Shown: positions 23,158 through 30,878 of the stretch, in pieces
Position numbering within the stretch: the first letter of the stretch is position 1
Layout of the letters: each line of letters opens with the position of its first letter
Source of the DNA: Pararobbsia silviterrae
GTDB taxonomy: Bacteria; Pseudomonadota; Gammaproteobacteria; Burkholderiales; Burkholderiaceae
Assembly (NCBI RefSeq): GCF_003628125.1
Contig: NZ_RBZU01000001.1
Span: forward strand, 310,001-374,000
Length of the DNA stretch: 64,000 nucleotides
Direction of reading: 5' to 3'
Made by a program: the position numbers and the translations under genes
Notes under the pieces: generated by a model
Databases searched by the model: none
Seen by the model: only the letters and a program-made list of their open reading frames with translations
Told to the model about the DNA's origin: nothing

Positions 23158-24192
23158 TTAACGCCAGACCACGCCAATCTCAGTAGCTCGCGCTCTAATC
23201 CAATCACGCACGGTTCTCTGGCTGAATGTGAACCCTTTTCCTGGAATATCGGAAAGCCAGGTCTCGAAGTATTGCCCAGCTTTTTCGGCCGAAGAAAATC
23301 GACTGGTGTCGCGCTCCCATTCCGCAAGGACAAGCGCTTGGGCCTCCCTGTTTTTCTTGTGGCGTTTGGCATTAAGATCTGCTGATCTCTTTTTCTTGGC
23401 TTGCATTTGCTCAGCAATGTGTTTTTCCTGCAGTTCCTTTGAGGCCGCCGATAACACCTGATCGACTTTTTCCGCAAGATCCCTCCTGACCTTGTTCACT
23501 TCGTCATACTTGGACGCACAGGTTATCGCCTCCATTGCATCTATCGCGGCTTCGCAAGCAAATCGGAAATCAGTATTTATCGGACGGCAGAATTTACCAG
23601 TGCTTCCTTCCTTTACTTCAACAAATTTTCTCGTCGCCTCATAAAGCTCGACCATCATTTTTTCTGCGGCGGCCGACTCGCCCTCGGGCTCCATCCATCT
23701 GTTAATATACCAAATTGATTTTTCGACATATTTCAACGCCAACGCAGCGAAATACAGCGACTCCGATTGATCGCCGAAAGCAGTTTCGGAAAGATCAAAC
23801 CAATCTATGCACGAATCGAGCGCCCGCACTTCCGTAGTATTTGTTTCGTCTGGAATATCGAGATCATCTCTATAGCGATCATTGAATTCGTTGATTTCTA
23901 AACGATATTCATCCCAATCATCGCCATAGAAATGACGCTCCACATGGAAATATCCAATCGCACGCTGGTCACCATCCTCCGCTCGCCTTCGCAGAGCGCT
24001 AACCTCGTCCTCATACAAAGTTTCAAAGAAGATCGAGACCCATTCCTCAATCGTCTCTTGTGCAGATCGCACCTCGATCGATGCGCGTTTATTCAAATAC
24101 CGACGAGCTCGATGCGCAATGTCCAAGAGGTGCGGGATGATCGACGCCTCAACCGGCGAAATCATCGGGTCGAACGTATCTTCTGACAGCAT
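23158..24192 (-). CDS. Unknown 344-residue protein, AT-richer cargo gene
   Basis: A long, well-formed frame with no recognised domain. The N-terminal half is acidic and helical (EETIEEW-like segments, YFHVERHFYGDDWDEYRLEI), with many Trp and Tyr. A Lys-rich helix follows at about 265-290 (EQMQAKKKRSADLNAKRHKK), and the C-terminal 50 residues (FTFSQRTVRDWIRARATEIG) resemble an HTH. Its codons use far more A/T than the neighbours, indicating separate origin. It sits next to the integrase, the usual place for satellite cargo such as antiphage genes. ATG 24192 is preferred to 24207. Confidence 0.6.
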   Translation of the reverse strand: MLSEDTFDPMISPVEASIIPHLLDIAHRARRYLNKRASIEVRSAQETIEEWVSIFFETLYEDEVSALRRRAEDGDQRAIGYFHVERHFYGDDWDEYRLEINEFNDRYRDDLDIPDETNTTEVRALDSCIDWFDLSETAFGDQSESLYFAALALKYVEKSIWYINRWMEPEGESAAAEKMMVELYEATRKFVEVKEGSTGKFCRPINTDFRFACEAAIDAMEAITCASKYDEVNKVRRDLAEKVDQVLSAASKELQEKHIAEQMQAKKKRSADLNAKRHKKNREAQALVLAEWERDTSRFSSAEKAGQYFETWLSDIPGKGFTFSQRTVRDWIRARATEIGVVWR

Positions 24193-24221
24193 TGCGCCCT
24201 CACGCAAAGCCCTTTATGAGG

Positions 24222-24277
24222 AACCGCGCCAGTCCGGTAAGGGAGCCGGTTTTTCGGGGATCAGCCTAGGCGCGGTT
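24222..24277 (+). terminator. Hairpin with T-rich tail
   Basis: AACCGCGCC (24222-24230) pairs with GGCGCGGTT (24269-24277) around a 38-bp loop that itself can fold. TTTGATTTTC follows on the plus strand. It lies between the cargo gene and the integrase. Either a terminator against plus-strand transcription or a structural element; no plus-strand gene precedes it. Confidence 0.3.
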
Positions 24278-24359
24278 TGATTTTCCGTCGCCATAGATTG
24301 GCAACGATTGCTAATTATTGTAGATCGGAATACTGTATTTTTATACAGATGAAAGTCAG

Positions 24360-25589
24360 TCAGGCAGCAGAACCGAATTTGCCAATAACGACCTTGCGTC
24401 CTTCATCAATCTGGCCGTCGACGAACTCGGCCCATAGCTGCAGGATCCGCCGCCGCTCGTCGGCATACTCCGCCCGGTTGTAGACGCCCTTGATGCCCTT
24501 GATCGTGTGTGCGAGTGCCTTCTCGATCGCGTCCGACGATTGCCCCATCTCGTGCAGGTGCGTGCTGGCGGTGCGACGGAAGTCATGCAAGACGAAGTGC
24601 TGGACTTCCATGTCAAGTGCGCGGATCGCTTGGTTCAGCGTGCTCTTAGCGATCGGTCGATCGGTGCCGCGCACGGTCGGGAACACGTATTCCTGGCTGG
24701 TGCGCCCTTCGTGGAGTTCGCGCAGCATCGCGATGGCCTGCGGCGCAAGATAGACCCAGTGCTCACGGTCCTTTTTCATGCGTTCCGCGGGGATGCGCCA
24801 GATACCCTCGTCGAGGTTGAACTCGTTCCAGCGGGCTTCGATCAGCTCGGACTTGCGGACCATCGTCAGCACCAACAGATGAATCGCCAGCTTCAACGGC
24901 CGGCGGATGCTGGACGCGTACACGGCACGCAGTACCCGGCCGAGCTCTTCTGGCGACAGCACGCGGTCACGACTTTCCTGAGTGGCTACAAAACGGGCGA
25001 CAACCGCCGCGGCGGGGTTGATCGTCACAAATTGGCGCGCGATCGCGTACTCGAACATGCGCTTGATGACGTTGCGAGTGTGGAGCGCCATCTTTGGCGA
25101 GCCGCGCTTCTTGATCCGGTCGCAGATCGCCAGCACGTCTCCGGGCGTCACATCGGGCAGCGGCTTATTGCCGATCGCTGGATATACGTCCTTTTCTAGT
25201 GCGCGGTTCGTGGTCCTTCGGTACTCGTCGGACTTGTCGCTCATCTGCTGCTCGGTCCAATAAGCGCCGAAGTCCCGCACCGTGTTCAAGCTCTTCTCTG
25301 CGCCGCGGTCCTTCTTGGCATCGGCCATTGGCGAGACACCGCCAGCGACGATCTCAGCATATCGACGGGCGCGCTCCCGCGCCGCCATCAGGCTGGTGGC
25401 GGGGTATTCGCCAATCGTGACGACGGGTTGCTGTTTGCCGTGTAGCGAGTACCGATAGCGCCAGATTTTCGAGCCGGACGCCATCACCTCAAGCACTAGG
25501 CCGCCACCGTCCGAAACGGCGTAGCGATTCGCCTTCGGCTTGAGCGCCTTGATGCGCGTGTCATTCAGGGGCGTGGCGAGCTTGGGCAT
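24360..25589 (-). CDS. P4-type tyrosine recombinase/integrase
   Basis: A 409-residue integrase with an N-terminal DUF4102-like arm-binding domain (PLNDTRIKALKPKANRYAVS, then SLHGKQQPVVTIGEYP), a core-binding domain and a C-terminal catalytic domain. Catalytic residues are visible: Arg in LTMVRKSEL, His and Arg in HDFRRTAST, and the Tyr in KGVYNRAEY. It would integrate and excise the element at the mnmE 3' end. ATG 25589 is preferred over the GTG at 25616, which lies inside an arm-type repeat. Its upstream region carries four GTGTACT motifs, so its expression and binding sites overlap. Confidence 0.9.
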   Translation of the reverse strand: MPKLATPLNDTRIKALKPKANRYAVSDGGGLVLEVMASGSKIWRYRYSLHGKQQPVVTIGEYPATSLMAARERARRYAEIVAGGVSPMADAKKDRGAEKSLNTVRDFGAYWTEQQMSDKSDEYRRTTNRALEKDVYPAIGNKPLPDVTPGDVLAICDRIKKRGSPKMALHTRNVIKRMFEYAIARQFVTINPAAAVVARFVATQESRDRVLSPEELGRVLRAVYASSIRRPLKLAIHLLVLTMVRKSELIEARWNEFNLDEGIWRIPAERMKKDREHWVYLAPQAIAMLRELHEGRTSQEYVFPTVRGTDRPIAKSTLNQAIRALDMEVQHFVLHDFRRTASTHLHEMGQSSDAIEKALAHTIKGIKGVYNRAEYADERRRILQLWAEFVDGQIDEGRKVVIGKFGSAA

Positions 25590-25595
25590 GTCGTT

Positions 25596-25644
25596 AGTAC
25601 ACAGGGGAAAGTACACAAGCGCTTTGTGTACTTAAATGTGTACT
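25596..25644. repeat. GTGTACT arm-type sites upstream of the integrase
   Basis: AGTACAC occurs at 25596 and 25610, and its complement-orientation pair GTGTACT at 25626 and 25638. The second pair has the same 12-bp period as the pair at 8481 and 8493 at the other end of the element. This is the pattern expected of integrase arm sites beside an attachment core. Confidence 0.6.
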
Positions 25645-25758
25645 AATAGGGACTGGCTGTCAATTGCAGAGGTTTGGCAAACGTGGAAGGCAAGAGCCTT
25701 TCTGATAATGGAGTTTCGGCGATTGGGTTGCGAAAGATTGACAGCGCTGGGCAACCGG

Positions 25759-27150
25759 TTATTTTCCAATACAAAACCGACTGAAAATCACCCCCAGCAA
25801 ATCATCCGAACTGAATTCGCCCGTAATCGAATTGAGCTGGTCCTGAGCGAGTCGTAATTCCTCCGCGAACAGATCGAGGGATTCGGAGCGTTGCTCGGCG
25901 TGCTCGTGCGCAATCGACAGATGTCCGGATGCCGCGCGCAAGGCAGACAGATGCCGTTCGCGCGCGAGAAACACGTCCTCGCCGCCCGGCTGCCAGCCCG
26001 CGATCTTCAGCAGCGCCGCACGCAGCAGATCAATGCCCTCGCCGTCGCGCGCCGATAGCCGGACTTCGACGCCCTCGCCCGCATCGTTCGATACGACCTC
26101 CGCATGTTCACCCGCGAGATCGATCTTGTTGACCACGCGCAGCACCGGGACACCCGCCGGGAATCGCGTCGCGATCTCGACGTTCTCCGCCGTCATGCCC
26201 GTGCGCGCATCAAGCAGATGCAACACGACGTCGGCACGTTCGATCTCGCTCCACGAACGCGCGATCCCGATGCGCTCGACTTCGTCGTCGGTCGCACGCA
26301 GCCCCGCCGTGTCGATCACGTGCAAGGGAATGCCTTCGATCTGGATCGTTTGCGCGACCTTGTCGCGCGTCGTCCCCGCGATCGGCGTCACGATCGCCAG
26401 CTCGGCGCCCGCCAGCGCGTTCAGCAACGACGACTTGCCGACGTTCGGCTCGCCGGCGAGCACGACCGACATTCCCTCGCGCAACAACGCACCCTGCCGC
26501 GCCTCGGCGAGCACGCGCTCAAGCGACGCGCGAATGGCCGCCAGCTTGCCGCGAGCGTTCGCGGCCTCAAGGAAGTCGATCTCCTCTTCCGGAAAATCGA
26601 GCGTGGCCTCGACGAGCATTCGGAGGTTGATCACGTCGTCGACGAGCGCATGCACGAGTCTCGAAAACGCACCGTCGAGCGAACGGCCCGCGGATCGCGC
26701 GGCAGCCTCGGTGCTCGCTTCGATCAAATCGGCGACGGCCTCGGCCTGCGCGAGATCGAGCTTGTCATTGAGGAACGCGCGCCGCGTGAACTCGCCAGGC
26801 TCCGCAAGACGCACGCCGATCGCGCGCCCCGCATCGAGGCAGCGCTGAAGCAGCAACTGCATGATGACCGGCCCGCCGTGCGCCTGCAGTTCGAGTACGG
26901 CTTCGCCCGTATACGAATGGGGGCCGGTGAAATACAACGCGATACCGCGATCGAGCACCGCGTTGCGCGCATCCCGAAACCCGCAATAGTGCGCATGGCG
27001 CGGCGTGAGCGGCTGGCCGCAAATCGCCTCGATCATCGCTTCGACGACTTCGCCACGATGCCCGCCGAACGACACGCGCACGACCCCGATACCGCCTCGG
27101 CCGGCGGCAGTCGCTATCGCGGCAATCGGATCGTGGTCGGTCGCAAGCAT
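25759..27150 (-). CDS. mnmE: tRNA uridine-5-carboxymethylaminomethyl(34) synthesis GTPase
   Basis: A 463-residue protein, normal length for MnmE. With MnmG it modifies U34 of tRNAs. It starts [20 protein letters not shown] as the folate-binding N-domain does, has a GTPase domain with G1 GEPNVGKSS near 227, switch-region TTRD, GIAG-like DTAGLR, and NKID, and ends in the invariant FCIGK needed for the modification. The final codons would be supplied by the integrated element. The gene is not next to yidC, its usual partner, because upstream lies an unrelated XRE gene. Confidence 0.95.
   Translation of the reverse strand: MLATDHDPIAAIATAAGRGGIGVVRVSFGGHRGEVVEAMIEAICGQPLTPRHAHYCGFRDARNAVLDRGIALYFTGPHSYTGEAVLELQAHGGPVIMQLLLQRCLDAGRAIGVRLAEPGEFTRRAFLNDKLDLAQAEAVADLIEASTEAAARSAGRSLDGAFSRLVHALVDDVINLRMLVEATLDFPEEEIDFLEAANARGKLAAIRASLERVLAEARQGALLREGMSVVLAGEPNVGKSSLLNALAGAELAIVTPIAGTTRDKVAQTIQIEGIPLHVIDTAGLRATDDEVERIGIARSWSEIERADVVLHLLDARTGMTAENVEIATRFPAGVPVLRVVNKIDLAGEHAEVVSNDAGEGVEVRLSARDGEGIDLLRAALLKIAGWQPGGEDVFLARERHLSALRAASGHLSIAHEHAEQRSESLDLFAEELRLAQDQLNSITGEFSSDDLLGVIFSRFCIGK
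25763..25778. other. Putative proximal attachment site in the mnmE 3' end
   Basis: TTTCCAATACAAAACC is the complement of the last sense codons of mnmE (…Phe-Cys-Ile-Gly-Lys). It matches the left site at 13 of 16 positions. The 18 bp ending mnmE are known to be the SGI1 attachment site, so the position is biologically plausible. Confidence 0.5.
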
Positions 27151-27562
27151 GGTCGGCTCTCAATCAATCGCGCACCGGTCGGGGCACGATGGGGTGGCGG
27201 CGCATTGTAGCGTGTCGTCAATCGACGCGGCGCGCGTAGCCAAGTACCGGGCCCGCGATCGCACGGATGGACCTCCTGTACAGAAAAGGCTGATTCGCGC
27301 TCAGTGCGCGACTCAGTCGACACTGGATCGGCGCTGATTTAAACCAGGCGGGATATCCGCGACAAGATGTCGCACGGCTGTCGCACGTATGCTCGGAAGG
27401 GTGTGCGCGGAACCCGCAAGCGATGGATTGGACGGCATTCGATAGAGACGGATGCGTGTGCGAGATCGCGCACGCGCGTCCGCGATGGCGCCTATCCGAG
27501 TCTGAACGAACGATCGCTTGGGTAGTTGAGCATCACGGAATTCCTGACTGCAGAATTCGCCC
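27151..27562. other. Divergent intergenic region with a direct repeat
   Basis: About 410 bases between mnmE and the XRE gene. TGTCGCACG is repeated at 27368 and 27379 (11-bp period) about 180 bp before the XRE start and could be an operator. No other feature was recognised; no yidC remnant is visible. Confidence 0.45.
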
Positions 27563-27979
27563 ATGCCCTCAAATACCGAAAAACAGTCGTTCTCGCTTCG
27601 CCTGCGTGCCGCGCTCGATCATGCGACACGGGTTAGGGGCGCGACCGATCTTGCGCGTGAGTTCAACCTTCAGCATCGCGATGGCGAGGGTGTGAGCGTT
27701 CAAAGCGCCCATAAATGGCTGAGCGGGAAAGCCATTCCGACCGCGGACAAGTTGGGGACGCTCGCGCGCTGGCTCGGCGTGACCGAACATTGGTTGCACT
27801 ACGGTCCGCCCCCGGACGCCGAAGCGTCGAGCGCGCTCGCCGGACCATCGGGCGACAAGGCGCGCTACGGATCGATCGAATGCGTGTCGCTCGCGCGCCG
27901 GATCGAAGCGTTGTCGCCGCGACATCGTTTGCTCGTCGAAGAGATCGTCATGCAGTTCCACGCGATATCGACGAATTGA
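27563..27979 (+). CDS. XRE-family regulator with C-terminal helical tail
   Basis: A 138-residue protein of the phage-repressor-like type. An N-terminal HTH (SLRLRAALDHATRVRGATDL, then SVQSAHKWLSGKAIPTADKL) is followed by GTLARWLGVTEHWLHYG, typical of the family. The C-terminal 50 residues end in a helix (RLLVEEIVMQFHAI) that may dimerise. It lies upstream of mnmE in the divergent direction. No strong ribosome binding site precedes the ATG. Target unknown; the repeat TGTCGCACG upstream could be its own operator. Confidence 0.75.
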   Translation: MPSNTEKQSFSLRLRAALDHATRVRGATDLAREFNLQHRDGEGVSVQSAHKWLSGKAIPTADKLGTLARWLGVTEHWLHYGPPPDAEASSALAGPSGDKARYGSIECVSLARRIEALSPRHRLLVEEIVMQFHAISTN

Positions 27980-28107
27980 AGTGGGTCGATGTGGGAGCGC
28001 GCCACACCGAAGGCACGCGGACCGTCCGAAGGGCACGCGAGCCGTCGTGCGCCACGCTCGCGGCGCGAATCCGCTCACGGCGCGCTTCATCCAGGCAAAA
28101 AATTCAG

Positions 28108-28147
28108 GCAAAAAAATAGCCCGGTGTAGATGGGCTACGCCGGGCTA
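28108..28147 (-). terminator. Rho-independent terminator, minus strand
   Basis: TAGCCCGGTGTAG and CTACGCCGGGCTA pair over 13 bp (one T-G pair) around the loop ATGGG (28117-28147). Read on the minus strand a run of seven T follows immediately. It would end transcripts coming from the GST gene; it may also act against the XRE gene. Confidence 0.8.
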
Positions 28148-28458
28148 AATCCATATCGGAGGACATGGAGGAGACAGTTCCAATGTACCGATTCGTTTTT
28201 TGCGTTGCAACAACAAAAAATTAAACGCTTTACCGACCATGGTGCTTCTTTGCGCTCTGGCACAGTCAATGCGTTGCAATCGCCCGCCGGGTGAGCCTTG
28301 CGGGGCAAGGATCATCGTCAAGCTGACGACATGTAATCGTTTGCGCAAACGGATGTAATCGAGCAATCGAGGCCTTCCTCTAGCGGCCCGACTCCCCAAA
28401 AATGGTGTGGTGCACATACGACTCGATCGGGCGCTTTTACCGCGCTGAACTTGAGGGT
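28148..28458. other. Gap with a possible 13-codon leader frame
   Basis: About 310 bases between the terminator and the GST stop. A tiny plus-strand frame (28183-28224, MYRFVFCVATTKN) has GGAGGAGAC 7 bp before its ATG, which is strong, but no downstream gene on that strand is near. Nothing else was recognised. Confidence 0.25.
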
Positions 28459-29238
28459 TCAGCCGGGCTGGCTCGTCGCGAGCCCGCGGTGATCGAGTTC
28501 CGGGTAGTGCCGGAAGATGCCGGACTCATTGAACGCAAGCCGGCGTGGAGACTCGAGGTAAGCGGCGATCCGCGCGAGTGCGCGCACGCGTTCGCGCAGC
28601 GCGGCGAGGCGCGGCCATGCGCGATCGAATCCCTCGACGGCAAGCGGGAATGCGTACTGCGTGCCTTCGACGATCTGGAATATCGATAAGTCGACATAGC
28701 TTCTCGATGCGCCGACCATCCACGCGTCACCCGCGGGATTTTGAGCCAGCACCCGCTCGAAGTAATTCATGAACTTCGGCACGCGATGCTCGAGGAACGC
28801 CTTCGTACGGGCCTTCGCGGCGGGCTTCTGATCTTCGAAATACAACGCGTTCGACAGCGGATGATGCGTGTCGTGTACCTCGCTCACATAATCGGCGATC
28901 GTGAGTTGCAGTCCGTGCGCCCAATACTTGCCTTGCTCGTCGGATGGGGCGAGTCCGTGTTTCTCACCGAGATAGAGGAGCGCGTTCGCAGTCTGGCAAA
29001 GCGTCAAATCGCCGATCTTGAGAAACGGCGGTGCGAATGGGATGACGGCTGCCTGCCGGTCCTTCATCGGCGCCAACATCGCTCGCACGCCGCCGTGCTC
29101 CGCCGTGGACTCGCGGGCGACGTCGACATAGGGTTCGCCGGCTTCTTCAAGCGCGAGTCGAATGAACTCGCCGCGTCCCGGCAGCCCATCCCAATAGTGA
29201 AGTTCGTAGTGCGGACGTTTGCTTCGTGTGTCGGACAT
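28459..29238 (-). CDS. Glutathione S-transferase family protein
   Basis: A 259-residue protein. An N-terminal thioredoxin-like domain (YELHYWDGLPGRGEFIRLAL) with the Tyr that activates glutathione in sigma/alpha-type GSTs, then LTLCQTANALLYLGEKHGL with the glutathione-binding Gln-Thr/Ser pair, then an all-helical C-terminal domain (FMNYFERVLAQNP, YVDLSIFQIVEG). It likely conjugates or reduces electrophiles in the cytoplasm. The frame continues upstream to 29415, but ATG 29238 has GGAGAATCC before it and starts like the family. Confidence 0.85.
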   Translation of the reverse strand: MSDTRSKRPHYELHYWDGLPGRGEFIRLALEEAGEPYVDVARESTAEHGGVRAMLAPMKDRQAAVIPFAPPFLKIGDLTLCQTANALLYLGEKHGLAPSDEQGKYWAHGLQLTIADYVSEVHDTHHPLSNALYFEDQKPAAKARTKAFLEHRVPKFMNYFERVLAQNPAGDAWMVGASRSYVDLSIFQIVEGTQYAFPLAVEGFDRAWPRLAALRERVRALARIAAYLESPRRLAFNESGIFRHYPELDHRGLATSQPG

Positions 29239-29449
29239 GGATTCTCCGTGACTCAAGGGATCTCGGAATCCCGTATCAAACGGGCTCGGGCCGGGTGCTA
29301 CGGCACGCGCGTTCACCATAACAGAACGCGCCATGCGAGCTCGATCGCGCAAACGGCGAGCGGCAAAAGCCGAAAGCCCGAAGCCCGGTGTCGCGCACCG
29401 ATAGCGGAGAGGCAAGAGCTAAGGGCCAGGAGCTTAAAGGCCAAGTGCC

Positions 29450-29564
29450 GAGGACGAAGGACCAATGACGAATGAGCAAGGAGCAAGGAGCAAGGAGCAA
29501 GGAGCAAGGACCAAGGACCAAGGACCAAGGACCAAGGACCAAGGACCAAGGACCAAGGACCAAG
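29450..29564. repeat. 7-bp tandem repeat (VNTR)
   Basis: Thirteen consecutive heptamers run from 29474 to 29564: five GAGCAAG then eight GACCAAG. Degenerate copies extend left to about 29450. It lies 84 bp before the start of the methyltransferase gene and inside an upstream extension of its reading frame. Unit number is likely to vary by slippage. Confidence 0.9.
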
Positions 29565-29647
29565 AGCCCAACGGCCGGCCGGCCCCGCCGTGCGCTCACG
29601 CCACGGCCGCCACGGTAGAATCCGCTGTTTCACAGGCCCGTCACCTC

Positions 29648-30802
29648 ATGAGCGCGAACCCGACAATCGAATGGACCGACGGCGATCTCACGCATTCGGC
29701 GCGTTGGCGCTCGGAAGCCGGATCGCCCCCGCCGCGCAGCGTCGTGGTCGCCGACGACACCTTGACCGCGGACACCGCCTATCGCCTGGCCAGCGAAGGC
29801 ACGGCCCTGCTCTGGCACGGCGACTTTCAAAACGCGCGTCAGCTTCTTCAAGCAATCGCGCGTCGCGTCGACCGTCCGCCCAAGAAAAAGAAGGCCGCCC
29901 CCGCGACGCCGATCGATGCGTTCAATCAGCATCGGCAGGCGCAATCCCAACGCGCGCGCACACTCAACGCACTGCTGATCCCGATCGAGCCCGACTACGG
30001 CATCGCCTTGCGTCGTGCGCCCGATATGCGCGCCGCATGCGAACAGGCATACGGCCCCGCCGACGATCAGCCCTCGGTCGCCTCCTTGCGCGAACTTCAA
30101 GGGCTCGTCGGCGCCTACGAGTGGCGCAAGAAGGGCGTTGAGATCCCCGCGCTCGGCGAGCGGATCCATCCGCACTACGGCGTCTTCTCTCCGGTGCGCG
30201 GCGAATATCTCGATCTGATCGCCGAAGCGCCGCTGCCCGCGACCACGCTCGCATTCGATATCGGCACGGGCACGGGCGTCATCGCGGCATTGCTCGCCAA
30301 ACGGGGCGTCGAGCGCATCGTGGCAACCGATCAGGACCCGCGCGCGCTCGCATGCGCGCGCGACAACATCGACCGGCTCGGCTATGCCAAGCGTGTCTCG
30401 ATCGTCGAGGCGGACCTGTTCCCTGAAGGCCGGGCGCCCCTCATCGTCTGCAATCCGCCGTGGCTGCCCGCACGGCCGAGTTCGCCGCTCGAACACGCGA
30501 TCTACGATCCCGAGAGCCGCATGCTCAAGGGCTTTCTCGCCGGACTTGCCGCGCATCTGACACCGAATGGCGAGGGATGGTTGATCCTCTCGGATCTCGC
30601 CGAACATATCGGTCTGCGCGAACACGACACGTTGACGAATGCGTTCTCGCACGCCGGTCTCAAGGTGCTCGACAAGCGCAGCATCCGACCGCGGCATCCG
30701 AAGGCGAGCGACGCCGACGATCCGCTTCATGCGGTACGTTCGCGCGAAATGACCTCGCTCTGGCGGCTTGGCGTGGCCGCATCGGACGGGCCCGCGTCGT
30801 GA
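29648..30802 (+). CDS. Class I SAM-dependent methyltransferase, HemK/RlmG-like
   Basis: A 384-residue protein. The N-terminal half is family-specific (MSANPTIEWTDGDLTHSARW, LLWHGDFQNARQLLQAI), and the C-terminal half is a Rossmann methyltransferase with FDIGTGTGVI (about 203-212) and the NPPW motif near 268 that marks N-methylation of amide or exocyclic nitrogen. Target is probably rRNA or a protein. The reading frame is open back to 29465 through the VNTR, but ATG 29648 gives the familiar start; the ribosome binding site there is weak. Changes in repeat number could alter its 5' leader. Confidence 0.85.
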   Translation: MSANPTIEWTDGDLTHSARWRSEAGSPPPRSVVVADDTLTADTAYRLASEGTALLWHGDFQNARQLLQAIARRVDRPPKKKKAAPATPIDAFNQHRQAQSQRARTLNALLIPIEPDYGIALRRAPDMRAACEQAYGPADDQPSVASLRELQGLVGAYEWRKKGVEIPALGERIHPHYGVFSPVRGEYLDLIAEAPLPATTLAFDIGTGTGVIAALLAKRGVERIVATDQDPRALACARDNIDRLGYAKRVSIVEADLFPEGRAPLIVCNPPWLPARPSSPLEHAIYDPESRMLKGFLAGLAAHLTPNGEGWLILSDLAEHIGLREHDTLTNAFSHAGLKVLDKRSIRPRHPKASDADDPLHAVRSREMTSLWRLGVAASDGPAS

Positions 30803-30878
30803 GTCGCAAGCGGGTTTGAGTCGATGCGTTCGGCGTCCAACCGTGAAGAAGCGGACGGCGGACGACGGCTTCGCGCCG

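Larger units (their letters stand above)
8408..25778. mobile_element. Integrative element at the mnmE 3' end, phage-satellite-like
   Basis: About 17.4 kb bounded by two related 16-bp sequences and carrying a P4-type integrase next to mnmE. The integrase-proximal boundary lies in the last codons of mnmE, the attachment site class used by Salmonella genomic island 1. GTGTACT motifs in 12-bp tandem sit just inside both ends, as integrase arm sites would. Inside are AlpA-like and phage-type HTH regulators, a primase-helicase, a TOPRIM protein, a Nu1-like protein and unknown small genes. No capsid, tail, portal or large terminase gene is visible, which suggests a satellite or plasmid-like integrative element rather than a prophage. 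Confidence 0.7.

Noticed and set aside
8481-25644. GTGTACT repeats as the attachment cores themselves
   Set aside because: They occur twice per end with a second inverted pair beside the integrase, so arm sites inside the cores fit better.
29465-29647. Extended methyltransferase reading through the VNTR as coding
   Set aside because: The repeat translates to low-complexity sequence and the family begins at ATG 29648; kept only as a possible regulatory frame.
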